Below are positions 9,205-17,697 of a stretch of DNA of 45,907 bases, piece by piece (the stretch's first letter is position 1; every line of letters starts with the position of its first letter). This stretch comes from Prosthecobacter algae. GTDB taxonomy: Bacteria; Verrucomicrobiota; Verrucomicrobiia; Verrucomicrobiales; Verrucomicrobiaceae. Location: contig NZ_BAABIA010000016.1 of assembly GCF_039542385.1 (NCBI RefSeq), positions 1 through 45,907 on the forward strand, read 5' to 3'. The notes under the pieces are model-generated. The model was not told the origin of the DNA, did not search any database, and worked only from the letters and a program-made list of their open reading frames with translations. Position numbers and translations under genes: made by a program.

Positions 9205-9745
9205 AGGTAGAGGGCGTAGCTGCGCCCGCCAGGGCGTGGGGATGGGGAAGCTCGAGGGGGTAAGAGCTTTCGAGGCGGGCCACCCGCTGGCGCGGGCAGC
9301 TACGGGGGGTAGCTGCGCCCGCCAGGGCGTGGGGATGGGGAAGCTCGAGGGGGTGAGAGCTTTCGAGGCAGGCCACCCGCTGGCGCGGGCAGCTACGGGG
9401 GGTAGCTGCGCCCGCCAGGGCGTGGGGTTTGGGGGATCCCGAAGGAGTGAGAGCTTTCGAGGCGGGCCACCCGCTGGCGCGGGCAGCTACGGGGGGTAGC
9501 TGCGCCCGCCAGGGCGTGGGGTTTAGGGAGGGGCGTGGGGGTGAGAGCTTTCGAGGCTGGCCACCCGCTGGCGCGGGCAGCTACGGGGGGTAGCTGCGCC
9601 CGCCAGGGCGTGGGGATTGGGGAAGCCTCGAGGGGGTAAGAGCTTTCGAGGCGGGCCACCCGCTGGCGCGGGCAGCTACGGGGGGGTAGCTGCGCCCGCC
9701 AGGGCGTGGGGTTTGGGAGGGAAGCTCGGGGATGGGGGGCGCGGA
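9205..9745 (+). repeat. 93-96-bp tandem hairpin array (five copies plus a partial sixth)
   Basis: Units begin near 9210, 9307, 9400, 9494, 9588 and 9684. Each starts GTAGCTGCGCCCGCCAG and ends CTGGCGCGGGCAGCTAC, nearly perfect reverse complements, so each unit can fold into a long stem. The middle of the unit varies (AAGCTCGAGG, GGATCCCGAAGG and GGGAGGGGCGTG variants) while the stems stay fixed. Open frames through it are Arg/Gly/Ala-rich repeats without start signals and are not genes. Confidence 0.9.
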
Positions 9746-9748
9746 CGG

Positions 9749-9940
9749 AGGCTTCCAGCGTCCTTTCAGGACGCGACCTTAATTGACATCGTTTGTTAAA
9801 TTGTGGTCCGGTGGTTCTCGGTGGCTGCGCCACCTTCACCACCGGCTACGTTCCTGGCTCCCTCCGGGAGCCAAGGCCGGGGGCGAGGCAATGAGATGGG
9901 CGACGGTTCAGGGGCCAGGACTGGGCAAGTCCCGCTCCTT
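9749..9940 (+). repeat. Dispersed repeat G (copy 1) plus one GGGACTTGGCAAGTCCC-type palindrome
   Basis: 9749-9870 (TTCCAGCGTCCTTTCAGGACG, then GGTGGCTGCGCCACC-like and CTCCCTCCGGGAGCC hairpins) is repeated almost base for base at 13030-13158. It is followed by a degenerate copy of the GGGACTTGGCAAGTCCC palindrome at about 9917-9933, then CGCTCCTTGGGG. It holds several small nested inverted repeats and no gene. Confidence 0.85.
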
Positions 9941-10322
9941 GGGGAGGGGCGTGGAGAAGCTCGGGGATGTGCGCGCTAAGGGGAAATGGGGTGGGTTTTT
10001 GAAAGCGCCATGGGAGTGATGCGATTTCCTAAAGCATCCCATGAGCATCCGTAGTCGCGAATGTGGGGAATGCTGGAGCCTTCGGGCGGAAATTGGGAGC
10101 TTTCGGCTTCTCCTGGAACGGTTTTGGGCTTTTCTGGGGATGAGGCTTTTTTGGATACCTCCTGTTTTGGGAGTCCTTTGGGGATGGGTTAAAAATGGTC
10201 CAAAAGAGCATTTTGGATCATGGTTATGGTTCATTTTGCATCCATCGGGCATTTTGCCCACAGCAAGTGAGCATCTAAGAATGACAAATGATCAACCTTG
10301 GGATTTTTGGGGGCTTCCACCC
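9941..10322. other. Intergenic leader of the TonB-dependent receptor gene, no gene seen
   Basis: An open frame runs through this stretch into the receptor gene but lacks a sensible N-terminus; the signal peptide starts only at 10323. Composition is less GC-rich than the neighbours, with T-runs. I looked for a cobalamin riboswitch B12 box and found none. Confidence 0.5.
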
Positions 10323-12539
10323 ATGTTGAAACCAACACTGACAACAACACTCCTGATTTTGGCAGGCCTGGCCCCGATCCAGGCGGCTGATCCCACCCCA
10401 CCTGCGGCTGCGGCTTCTACTGAAACGGCGGAGGCTGAAAAAAAGGCCTCCGAAACGCTGCCTGAGGTGGTGGTGACGGCCACACGAACGGAGCAGGCGG
10501 CCATTGCTGCCCCGGCCCAGGTGCGGCAACTGAGTTCGGAACAACTGCAGGAACGCCAGGTGCGCTCCCTGCCGGAGGCCCTGGAGGAACTGCCGGGCGT
10601 GATGGTGCAGAAGACGGCGAATGCGCAGGGCTCCCCCTACATCCGTGGTTTCACGGGGTTCCGCAACCTGGCGCTGATCGACGGCATCCGCTTCAATAAC
10701 TCGACCTTCCGCGACGGGCCTAACCAATATTGGAACACGATTGATTCCTATGCGATCGACCGCATTGAGCTGGTGCCGGGCCAGGGTTCGGTGCTGTATG
10801 GCAGCGATGCCATCGGTGGGACGCTGAACCTTTTCACGAAGGGTGCGGACTTCCGCAATGAGCAGGCGGGCTACTTTTTCCACGGTCTGACGGCGTATCG
10901 CGGATCCACAGCCGAGGAGAGCAACGTTGGCCGACAGGAGTTCCAGTTCGGTGAAGGGGGCCGCTGGGGCCTGCATCTGGGTGCGAGCTTGAAGTCCTTT
11001 GGCGATGTCCACGCAGCGGGCATCGGCGACCAGCCGGAGACGGACTATGATGAGTGGGCCTATGACATGCGCCTGGATGTGGCGCTGGATGCCAACTGGA
11101 CACTGACGGCGGTGCACCAGCAACTGCGCCAGAACGATGCCTGGCGTACGCACCAGACGCGGAAAGGGATTTCCTGGCAGGGGACAACTGTCGGTAATGA
11201 CACCAAAAGAGCCTATGATCAGGAGCGCACGCTTTCCTACGTGCGTCTGGAAGGTGAGAAGTTGGAGAATCTGGCAGGATTCATTGATGCCGCGAGCCTG
11301 ACGGTGTCACTGCAAAGTGCGGATGAGTATGAGCATCGGGTGAGATACGATCAGCCTGCAAATCCCCCAAATCCCGCTCCGGCAGACCGGGTGGATTATT
11401 CACAGGTGGAGCTGCGCACGCTGGGCCTGGACCTGCAGTTGCAGAGCGATACGTCCATCGGGCGCTTCATCTACGGGGTGGACTACTACCGTGACTGGGT
11501 GAGCACCGGCAGCCAACGCTACCGTCGAAACGGCACGCTGCATTCCAAGGGTGTGCAGGGGCCTGTGGGCGATGATGCCACCTATGACCTTCTGGGTGCC
11601 TACCTGAACTATGAAGTGGACCTGGGCTCCCGCGTTCATCTTTTCCTGGGTGGGCGTGAGACCTATGCCCGTGCGGATATCGGCAGCTATCAGGACCCTT
11701 CCACCCCGCAGGCGGTGGACTCCTACAGCGATAGCTGGACGAACTTTTCGGCCAGTGGCCGCATCGTGGTGGATCTGGATACGCAGGACCGTTTCAAGGT
11801 CTTTGGCGGGATTTCCCAGGGCTTTCGTGCGCCGAACCTATCTGACCTTTCCCGTCTGGACACGGCCCGCAGCAATGAGCGCGAAGTGGGGGCCCCAGGA
11901 CTGGACCCGGAAAAATACATCAACATGGAGATCGGCCTCAAGGCGGAGACCAAACACTTCAGCGGTAGCCTGAGCTACTTTTACACGGTCATTGATGACA
12001 TGATCGTCCGCCGCCCTACAGGCGAGGGGACGGGCACGGGCGCCGATCCTTTCATCGTCACAAAAGCCAATGGGGGTGAGGGGCACATGCAGGGCGTGGA
12101 ACTGGCCGGTGAAGTGCGCTTTGATGACAATTGGTCGGTCTTTGGCCACGTGACCTGGACGGAAGGTGAGGCGGATCAATTTCGCACCAGCGCCCCGACG
12201 CAGACCCGAGACTATCTCAGCCGTGTGGTGCCGTGGATGGGCCGCGCTGGGGTGCGCTGGCAGAGCACGGACCGCCGCTTCTGGGGCGAGTTCGTGAGCC
12301 TGTCCCACTCGCAGTATGACAACCTGAACGCGGGCGACAAGGCGGACACGCAGCGCACGCCGGAGGATGGCAACCCGAGCTTCAACATCCTGACGGTGCG
12401 CGGCGGCTGGCAGATCACCGAGAACATCGGGGTGACGCTGGCGCTGGAGAACCTGCTGGATGAGGAGTACCGCTACACGGGCTCTGGCAGCAATGAGCCG
12501 GGCTTTGGCCTGGTGGCTGGGGCGACGATCAAGTTCTAA
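10323..12539 (+). CDS. TonB-dependent outer-membrane receptor
   Basis: 738 aa. Signal peptide at residues 1-21 (MLKPTLTTTLLILAGLAPIQA) with cleavage before AD, then a Thr/Ala/Glu linker and a TonB box in ETLPEVVVTATR (residues 44-55). The plug domain follows: LPGVMVQKTANAQGSPYIRGF, LIDGIRFNNS and the plug end VLYGSDAIGGTLNLFTK. A 22-strand barrel ends in the outer-membrane C-terminal Phe (GATIKF). It imports a chelate or large substrate through TonB/ExbBD energy. The class resembles siderophore/vitamin B12 or heme-type receptors, but the ligand cannot be assigned; no transport partners are adjacent. The start at 10323 is chosen because the signal peptide begins there. Confidence 0.92.
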   Translation: MLKPTLTTTLLILAGLAPIQAADPTPPAAAASTETAEAEKKASETLPEVVVTATRTEQAAIAAPAQVRQLSSEQLQERQVRSLPEALEELPGVMVQKTANAQGSPYIRGFTGFRNLALIDGIRFNNSTFRDGPNQYWNTIDSYAIDRIELVPGQGSVLYGSDAIGGTLNLFTKGADFRNEQAGYFFHGLTAYRGSTAEESNVGRQEFQFGEGGRWGLHLGASLKSFGDVHAAGIGDQPETDYDEWAYDMRLDVALDANWTLTAVHQQLRQNDAWRTHQTRKGISWQGTTVGNDTKRAYDQERTLSYVRLEGEKLENLAGFIDAASLTVSLQSADEYEHRVRYDQPANPPNPAPADRVDYSQVELRTLGLDLQLQSDTSIGRFIYGVDYYRDWVSTGSQRYRRNGTLHSKGVQGPVGDDATYDLLGAYLNYEVDLGSRVHLFLGGRETYARADIGSYQDPSTPQAVDSYSDSWTNFSASGRIVVDLDTQDRFKVFGGISQGFRAPNLSDLSRLDTARSNEREVGAPGLDPEKYINMEIGLKAETKHFSGSLSYFYTVIDDMIVRRPTGEGTGTGADPFIVTKANGGEGHMQGVELAGEVRFDDNWSVFGHVTWTEGEADQFRTSAPTQTRDYLSRVVPWMGRAGVRWQSTDRRFWGEFVSLSHSQYDNLNAGDKADTQRTPEDGNPSFNILTVRGGWQITENIGVTLALENLLDEEYRYTGSGSNEPGFGLVAGATIKF

Positions 12540-12590
12540 GAGGCCTGATGGTCAGGCCGACCTAACGGAAGGTGTTGACCGTTTTTTGAG

Positions 12591-12635
12591 TCCCGTTGTC
12601 TGGGGGAGAGATCTCCTGGGCAACGGGATTTTTTG
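12591..12635 (+). terminator. Intrinsic terminator of the TonB-receptor gene
   Basis: CCCGTTG (12592-12598) pairs with CAACGGG (12621-12627) and is followed by ATTTTTTG. A second small hairpin, GGCCTGA-TGG-TCAGGCC, lies directly behind the stop codon at 12542-12558. Confidence 0.75.
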
Positions 12636-12840
12636 TGGCCGGATTTTCGACCACGGAAGATTCGGAAAACACGGAAGGTGGGGAGGACGGGGAGGAGCCA
12701 AGGAGCGGGACTTGGCAAGTCCCGTGGTTTGGGAGTTGGGGGCGAACGGGGATCGGTGAGAGGGGGCGAGCTTTTTTTTACAGGATTAACAAGATTTCAG
12801 GATTAACAGGATGTGTGGAGAAGGAGCGAGGTTGTTCGGT

Positions 12841-12918
12841 CTGTTGGTGTGTAGCCTTTAGGCGATCTGGAGAAGGTCCGGCAGGTCAGGGGGTCGCCTA
12901 AAGGCTAGACACCAGCAG
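12841..12918 (+). repeat. Inverted-repeat element D, copy 1
   Basis: Two 25-bp inverted arms (core TAGCCTTTAGGCGA / TCGCCTAAAGGCTA) around a 27-28-bp spacer reading TCTGGAGAAGGTCCGGCAGG. Left flank TTCGGTCTGTTGG, right flank CAGCAGAGCTGGCG. Confidence 0.88.
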
Positions 12919-13585
12919 AGCTGGCGTGAGCGGAGGGGGGAGGCCGGTTTGAGCCCACGAGCGGGACATGGCAAGTCCCGTGGGTTTGGATGTGTTTGGG
13001 GGTAGCTCGGAGGATGTGGGGGCGGACGGAGGCTTCCAGCGTCCTTTCAGGACGCGACCTTGATTGACATTGTTTGTTAGGTTGGGGAATCCGGTGGTTC
13101 TCGGTGGCTGCGCCACCTTCACCACCGGCTACGTTCCGGGCTCCCTCCGGGAGCCAAGGCCGGGGGCGAGGCACGGGAGCGAAGGCCGGGAGATGGGGGC
13201 AGGTTCAGGGGCCGGGACTGGGCAAGTCCCGCTCCTTGGGGGGGCTTGGGGCGGACGGGGATCGGAGGTGGGATGGGGGCCTTTTTACAGGATTAACAAG
13301 ATGGCAGGATTAACAGGAAGTGTGGCCAGGAGGCGGACGGGGGTTTTTAGATGGAGCGCACGCGTCTCGCGTGCTGTGTTCGGCGTCCCGCCGAAGACCG
13401 TGAACCGAGGTGGCTGCTGCGGGGTACCAGGCATGGGGGCTGCGGGGCGGGAGAACGGTTTCCCGCGAGACGCAGGAAACGGCAGGCGGGACGCCCGCGC
13501 TCCATGGCGAACGGAGGCGTGAGACCTTTTCGAAAGCGCCAGAGGACTGGCGCAGTCCAGGACGCTTCGCGGCTTCTTGACTGCC

Positions 13586-13627
13586 TTGACCGTTGACCGT
13601 TGACCGTTGACCGTTGACCGTTGACCT
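13586..13627 (+). repeat. Minisatellite, 7-bp unit TTGACCG, 6 copies
   Basis: Perfect 7-bp array beginning after hairpin E and CGCGGCTTCTTGACTGCC, ending TTGACCTCAG. Part of the stop-codon-proximal composite behind SpmAB. Confidence 0.92.
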
Positions 13628-13713
13628 CAGCACTGAGCACTGTCTCCCCTGCCCCGCCCTTTCTGCTTTCCCATTTCCTCATTTCTACTTTACCCCCTCC
13701 TCCCCTTCCCTCC

Positions 13714-15237
13714 TCACGCGAACATGAGGCGACCGATGAGGACGGACATGGAGAGGCCAACGAGATCGGCGGTGAGGCCGGCGGCGAGGGCGTGGCGGGT
13801 TTTGCGGATGCTGACGGAGCCGAAGTATACAGCGAGCACGTAAAAGGTGGTCTCGGTGGAGCCGAACATGATGGCGGCGGTGTATTTGAGGTATTCGAGG
13901 ATGTCGTTGCGAGCGAGGAGCTCGTTGAGGATGCCGAGGGAGCCGCTGCCGCTGAGGGGGCGCATGAGGGCCATGGGGAGGAGCTCGACCGGGAAGGAGA
14001 CGAGGTTTAGCACGGGGGTGAGGACGTGCTCCAGCAGCAGCAGGGCGCCGGAGCTGCGGAAGATGGCGAGGGCGGCGAGCATGGCGACGAGGAAGGGCAT
14101 GATGCGGGTGGCGACGCCGAAGCCTTCCTTGGCCCCTTCGACAAATTCTTCATACACCTTCACCCGGCGGACGAGGGCGATGCCGAGGGTGACGATGACG
14201 AGCAGGGGGATGGCGACGCCGGAGGCACCATCCATGAGGCGGCGGATGAGGCCGGCGGTGGGGGGATCTTCGGCTGGGGTGGCGGGCGTGGCGGCGGTGG
14301 CCTGGCCAGGGGTGGCCGGGGCGGCGGCTTTGGCGGACTCGGCAGCTTTGGCTTTTTCGGCGGCGCGGGCGGCGGCATCGGCCTTGGCGGTGGCGGCGCG
14401 TTGTTCGGCACTGCGGATGACCTGGGTGAGGCCGGTGGCATCCAGCACGGACTGGCGGAGGCTGGGGGCGGCGAGCTCCAGCACGATGCCGCCGGTGAAG
14501 AGGATGAGGATGGCGGCGAGGAAGAGGCGGCCCCGGGAGGTGATGCGGGGGGTTTCCTCTGGCGGGGCCTGGGCGGCAGGGGCTGCGGGATCGGTGCCAG
14601 GGGTGGTGGCGGCCAGGGGGCTATCCCCTGCCCCGGGGCGGATGCGGAACATGGGGAGCTTTTGCAGGGCCTTGGCGACGAAGATGGCGGTGAGGGTGGT
14701 GCAGGCGGTGGCGAGGATGGTGGGGACGATGATCTGATAGGCCCCTTTGACGCCGGCGGCGCTGAGGTAGTTGATCACGGTCATGGGGATGAGGGTGAAG
14801 GCGGCGGTGTTCATGGCCAGGAAGGTGACCATGGCATTGCTGGCGGTGTCCTTGTGGGGATTCAGCTCCTGGAGATGGGTCATGGCCTTGAGGCCGAGGG
14901 GGGTGGCGTTGTTGCCGAGGCCGAGCATGTTGGCGGCGAGATTCATGATCATGGCGCTCATGGCGGGGTGATCCCGCGGCACATCGGGGAAGAGGCGGCG
15001 CATGATGGGGGAGAGGGCGCGGGCGGCGAAGTGGAGGAGGCCGGCCTTTTCCATGAGGCGCATGAGGCCGAGCCAAAACATCATCATCCCGGCGAGGGGG
15101 AGGGCGATGTCCATGACGGCGGTTTTGGACATGTCCAGCGCGGCGGTGATGACGCCCTGATCCCCGGTGAAGCGGCCCAGCAGCCCTGCGACGAGGAGGC
15201 CGATGAGGATGAGGGAGGCCCAGATGTAATTCAGCAT
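13714..15237 (-). CDS. SpmA-SpmB fusion, nucleoside-recognition (Gate) domain membrane protein
   Basis: 507 aa polytopic membrane protein. The N-terminal half (about 1-205) matches spore maturation protein A (MLNYIWASLILIGLLVAGLLGR; LAANMLGLGNNATPLGLKAM). The C-terminal half (about 345-507) matches SpmB (LPMALMRPLSGSGSLGILNE; FGSTETTFYVLAVYFGSV). Both halves carry the nucleoside-recognition/Gate fold. They are joined by a membrane segment and an Ala/Lys/Pro-rich low-complexity linker of about 70 residues. In Bacillus the separate proteins act in spore-core dehydration; here the role is unknown, perhaps transport. The ATG at 15237 is chosen because the first membrane helix starts there. It is divergent from the B12 photoreceptor gene. 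Confidence 0.88.
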   Translation of the reverse strand: MLNYIWASLILIGLLVAGLLGRFTGDQGVITAALDMSKTAVMDIALPLAGMMMFWLGLMRLMEKAGLLHFAARALSPIMRRLFPDVPRDHPAMSAMIMNLAANMLGLGNNATPLGLKAMTHLQELNPHKDTASNAMVTFLAMNTAAFTLIPMTVINYLSAAGVKGAYQIIVPTILATACTTLTAIFVAKALQKLPMFRIRPGAGDSPLAATTPGTDPAAPAAQAPPEETPRITSRGRLFLAAILILFTGGIVLELAAPSLRQSVLDATGLTQVIRSAEQRAATAKADAAARAAEKAKAAESAKAAAPATPGQATAATPATPAEDPPTAGLIRRLMDGASGVAIPLLVIVTLGIALVRRVKVYEEFVEGAKEGFGVATRIMPFLVAMLAALAIFRSSGALLLLEHVLTPVLNLVSFPVELLPMALMRPLSGSGSLGILNELLARNDILEYLKYTAAIMFGSTETTFYVLAVYFGSVSIRKTRHALAAGLTADLVGLSMSVLIGRLMFA

Positions 15238-15347
15238 GGGGTGGATAGGAGTGCTGGCGGGGGAAGATTCAACCAGGAAGTTTCGCAGCAGTGCGGTGTA
15301 TCCATTTGTTCCCAAGCGGATATGGGTGTCGTATTGCCCACCACACT

Positions 15348-16289
15348 ATGCAATTCACCATCCAGGCCGCCAGCATCCGCAGCGGAGTGACCCCCCATGT
15401 GATCCGCATCTGGGAACGGCGCTATGAGGCGCTGACCCCGACGCGCACGGGGACCAACCGCCGGATGTACTGCGACGATGAGATCCAGCGGCTGACGCTG
15501 CTGCGCGAACTGACGGAAAATGGCCACCGCATCGGCAACATCGCGCGGCTGGAGACGGCGGAACTGGAGCAGATGCTGCGGCAGACGCTGACGAGGCCGG
15601 TTTCCGCCACGGCGAGCTTCACGGTGGATGCGGTGGAGCCGATGGAGACGGAGGCGGACTTTGTGAGGCTGTGCCTGGAGGCGGCCAAGGGCTATGATGC
15701 GGACCGGTTGCGGCGGCTGCTGCAGCGGGCGCGCATCCTGTTTGGCCAGCGCTGCATGGTGCACCGGGTGATCTGCCCACTCATCATGAAAGTGGGCGAA
15801 TCCTGGCAGATGGGGGACATCCGGCCCAGCCATGAGCACATCTGCACCTCCGTGGTGCGGGAGGTTTTGATGACGCCAGTGCCGGGCAACCAGGTGGCAC
15901 CCAGCGCACCGGAGGTGGTGATCTCCACCCCCGTGGGGGAGGTGCATGAGCTGGGGGCGCTGCTGGTGGCCTCCTCCGCCAGGGATCTGGGCTGGCGGGT
16001 GACGTACCTGGGGCCGAATCTGCCCACGGAGGAGATCGTGGCCTGTGCCCGGGCGCGCAAGGCACGGGCGGTGGCGCTGAGTGTGGTGTACCCAGACCAG
16101 TGCCCGGTGATCCAGGAGAAGCTACGCAACATCCGCAACCTGATGCCGGAGGAAATGGCCCTGATCATCGGGGGCCGGGCTGCCCGAGGCTATGCGGAAA
16201 AACTGACGGACCTGAACATCCACTGGGCGATGGATCTGCTGGAGCTGGACAAGCTGCTCGTGAAGCTTTCCCTGAGCCACGGTGGGTGA
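15348..16289 (+). CDS. CarH/LitR-type MerR regulator with adenosylcobalamin-binding photoreceptor domain
   Basis: 313 aa. N-terminal MerR winged helix (IQAASIRSGVTPHVIRIWERRY, residues about 4-70). The B12-2 helical bundle contains the W-x9-EH signature (Trp153, Glu163, His164) that in CarH caps the adenosyl group. The Rossmann-type B12 domain has the lower-ligand motif E-x-H-E-L-G with His200, followed by YLGPNLPTEEIV. In Thermus and Myxococcus CarH, adenosylcobalamin-bound tetramers repress carotenoid genes in the dark and light breaks the complex. All signature residues are present, so light sensing is likely. It is read divergently from SpmAB across a 110-bp spacer and is followed after 51 bp by the FAH-family gene. 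The target is unknown. Confidence 0.88.
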   Translation: MQFTIQAASIRSGVTPHVIRIWERRYEALTPTRTGTNRRMYCDDEIQRLTLLRELTENGHRIGNIARLETAELEQMLRQTLTRPVSATASFTVDAVEPMETEADFVRLCLEAAKGYDADRLRRLLQRARILFGQRCMVHRVICPLIMKVGESWQMGDIRPSHEHICTSVVREVLMTPVPGNQVAPSAPEVVISTPVGEVHELGALLVASSARDLGWRVTYLGPNLPTEEIVACARARKARAVALSVVYPDQCPVIQEKLRNIRNLMPEEMALIIGGRAARGYAEKLTDLNIHWAMDLLELDKLLVKLSLSHGG

Positions 16290-16340
16290 AATTTGACATG
16301 TGGGGGGCTTCCGCTAGGCTCGCCACCACCACCTTCCTTT

Positions 16341-17168
16341 ATGCACCTTTACCGCAGCACCCACGGCATTTACCTGAACCACGCGAATCACTGGTACCGC
16401 CTGGCGGATGTGGAGTGGGATGCGCTGTTCAATCAAGAGAATCTGCACGCGTATCTCGCGGAGATCGTGGCGACGTACACGGCGGTGCCAGGACCGGAGG
16501 CGGGCACACTGCTGGCCCCACTGGGCACGCAGGAAGTGTGGGCCGCAGGCGTGACCTACTACCGCAGCCGCACGGCGCGGATGGAGGAAAGCAAGGACGC
16601 AGGCGGCGGCACCTTTTATGATCGGGTGTATGCGGCGGTGCGGCCGGAGATCTTTTTCAAAGCGACGCCGCAGCGCGTGGCGCATCCGGGCCAGGCGATG
16701 CACCTGCGCAGCGACTCCACCTGGATGGTGCCGGAGCCGGAGCTGACGCTGGCGATCAATAGCCGTGGTGAGATCATTGGTTATACCGTGGGCAATGACC
16801 TTTCCTGCCGGGACATCGAGGGGGAAAACCCGCTGTATCTGCCGCAGGCGAAGTGCTTCAAGCTCTGCGCCGCCGTGGGCCCCTGCATCTACGTGACGCC
16901 GGACCTGCTGCCGCCGGAGACGGTGATCGGCGTGAAGATCACACGCGGTGAGGCGGTGGCCTTTGAGGGCGACACGACGCTGGACCAACTGAAACGCACG
17001 CCGCAGGAGCTGGCGGAGTTTCTCTATCGCGACAACACCTTCCCCACCGGCGCGCTGCTGATGACGGGCACAGGCACGGTGCCGGGCGATGAATTCACGC
17101 TGAAAAGCGGGGACTTGGTGAGCATCACGATCGATGGCATCGGCACGCTGGCGAACCCGATGGGGTGA
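16341..17168 (+). CDS. Fumarylacetoacetate hydrolase (FAH) family protein, probable sugar-acid dehydratase
   Basis: 275 aa. The FAH catalytic domain occupies about 60-275. Metal ligands visible: Glu132 and Glu134 in VPEPELTL, and Asp153 in VGNDLSCRD; the C-terminal MTGTGTVPGDEFTLKSGD motif is present. Family members split or dehydrate 2-keto acids (2-keto-3-deoxy-pentonate dehydratase, 2-hydroxyhepta-dienedioate isomerase, FAH). The next gene encodes a dehydrogenase of the alpha-ketoglutarate-semialdehyde type. I therefore infer a 2-keto-3-deoxy-pentonate/hexarate dehydratase of a Weimberg-like route, though it is shorter than XylX. The start giving MHLYRSTHG is used; an upstream in-frame start (16293) overlaps the regulator's end and adds a Pro-rich leader. 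Confidence 0.82.
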   Translation: MHLYRSTHGIYLNHANHWYRLADVEWDALFNQENLHAYLAEIVATYTAVPGPEAGTLLAPLGTQEVWAAGVTYYRSRTARMEESKDAGGGTFYDRVYAAVRPEIFFKATPQRVAHPGQAMHLRSDSTWMVPEPELTLAINSRGEIIGYTVGNDLSCRDIEGENPLYLPQAKCFKLCAAVGPCIYVTPDLLPPETVIGVKITRGEAVAFEGDTTLDQLKRTPQELAEFLYRDNTFPTGALLMTGTGTVPGDEFTLKSGDLVSITIDGIGTLANPMG

Positions 17169-17580
17169 GGGGGACGGGGGAAAAGCAGAAAGGGACGGTG
17201 GGCGGGGATGGGGGAAAGTGCGGAGTGCTCAGTGCTCAGTGCTCAGTTCGGAGGTCAAGGGGGTCAACGGTCAAGGGCGTCAAGCCGCGTGAAGCGTCCT
17301 GGAGTGCGCCAGTCCTCTGGCGCTTTCGTTTGTTCTCCAACAGCCGTTCGCCCAGACCTAGGACCCATACGACCGATAGGTTCTATCGCCTACCGCTGGA
17401 CGCGAGGGGAGCGCGGACACTTTGTCCGCATCCTCAAACCTCGGATGCGCAGCATCCCATTTCAATCGTACGCTCAGGTCATCCCCGAGCTTGCCCATGC
17501 CCCCAAACCATGGGGCTTGGGCGGCTTACCCGTCATCTTCACTTTCCGTGTTTTCCGGCCTTTCCGTGGTTGAAAATTCA
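17169..17580 (+). repeat. Composite repeat region 2 directly behind the FAH-family stop codon
   Basis: After the TGA come a purine tract (17169-17222), three GTGCTCA boxes (17226-17246), irregular GTCAA repeats with 7-9-bp spacing (17253-17285), inverted hairpin E (17306-17323), a CGCGGACACTTTGTCCGC hairpin (about 17413-17430, recurring at 29128), and an inverted family B copy (17527-17575). The segment between E and that hairpin holds CCTAGGACCCATAC, seen in inverse form near 29245. 17581-17697 is the leader of the next gene, with no recognisable signal. Confidence 0.82.
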
Positions 17581-17697
17581 TCCGTTCCCCTGCCCTGAAA
17601 CGATGTGGAGGTGTGCAAAGGCATTTGCTTCGCTGCCGGATGTCTGAATACTGAAAACTCGTTTCTGAAATCCGATTCCCCCCTTTTTTTCCCAACC

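Larger units (their letters stand above)
12640..13713 (+). repeat. Composite repeat region 1 between TonB receptor and SpmAB
   Basis: Order on the plus strand: B (12643-12700), palindrome C (GGGACTTGGCAAGTCCC, 12707-12723), A (12779-12818), hairpin element D (12841-12918), C again (12963-12979), G copy 2 (13030-13175), C (13214-13230), A (13285-13326), F (about 13349-13515, opening GGAGCGCACGCGTCTCGCG), hairpin E (GCGCCAG-AGGA-CTGGCGC, 13536-13553), a 7-bp minisatellite, a TCAGCACTGAGCACTG box (13627-13642) and a pyrimidine tract up to the SpmAB stop codon. No gene. Confidence 0.85.

Noticed and set aside
9205..9745. CRISPR array
   Set aside because: Units are 93-96 bp with long internal stems; there are no 25-40-bp repeats with unique spacers and no cas genes.
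9941..10322. Cobalamin riboswitch before the TonB receptor
   Set aside because: No B12 box or supporting stem pattern was found, although the receptor class would make one plausible.
15238..15347. Specific CarH operator and promoters in the divergent spacer
   Set aside because: Only a weak -35/-10 pair (TTGTTC, 17 bp, TCGTAT) and no clear palindromic operator; not strong enough to annotate.
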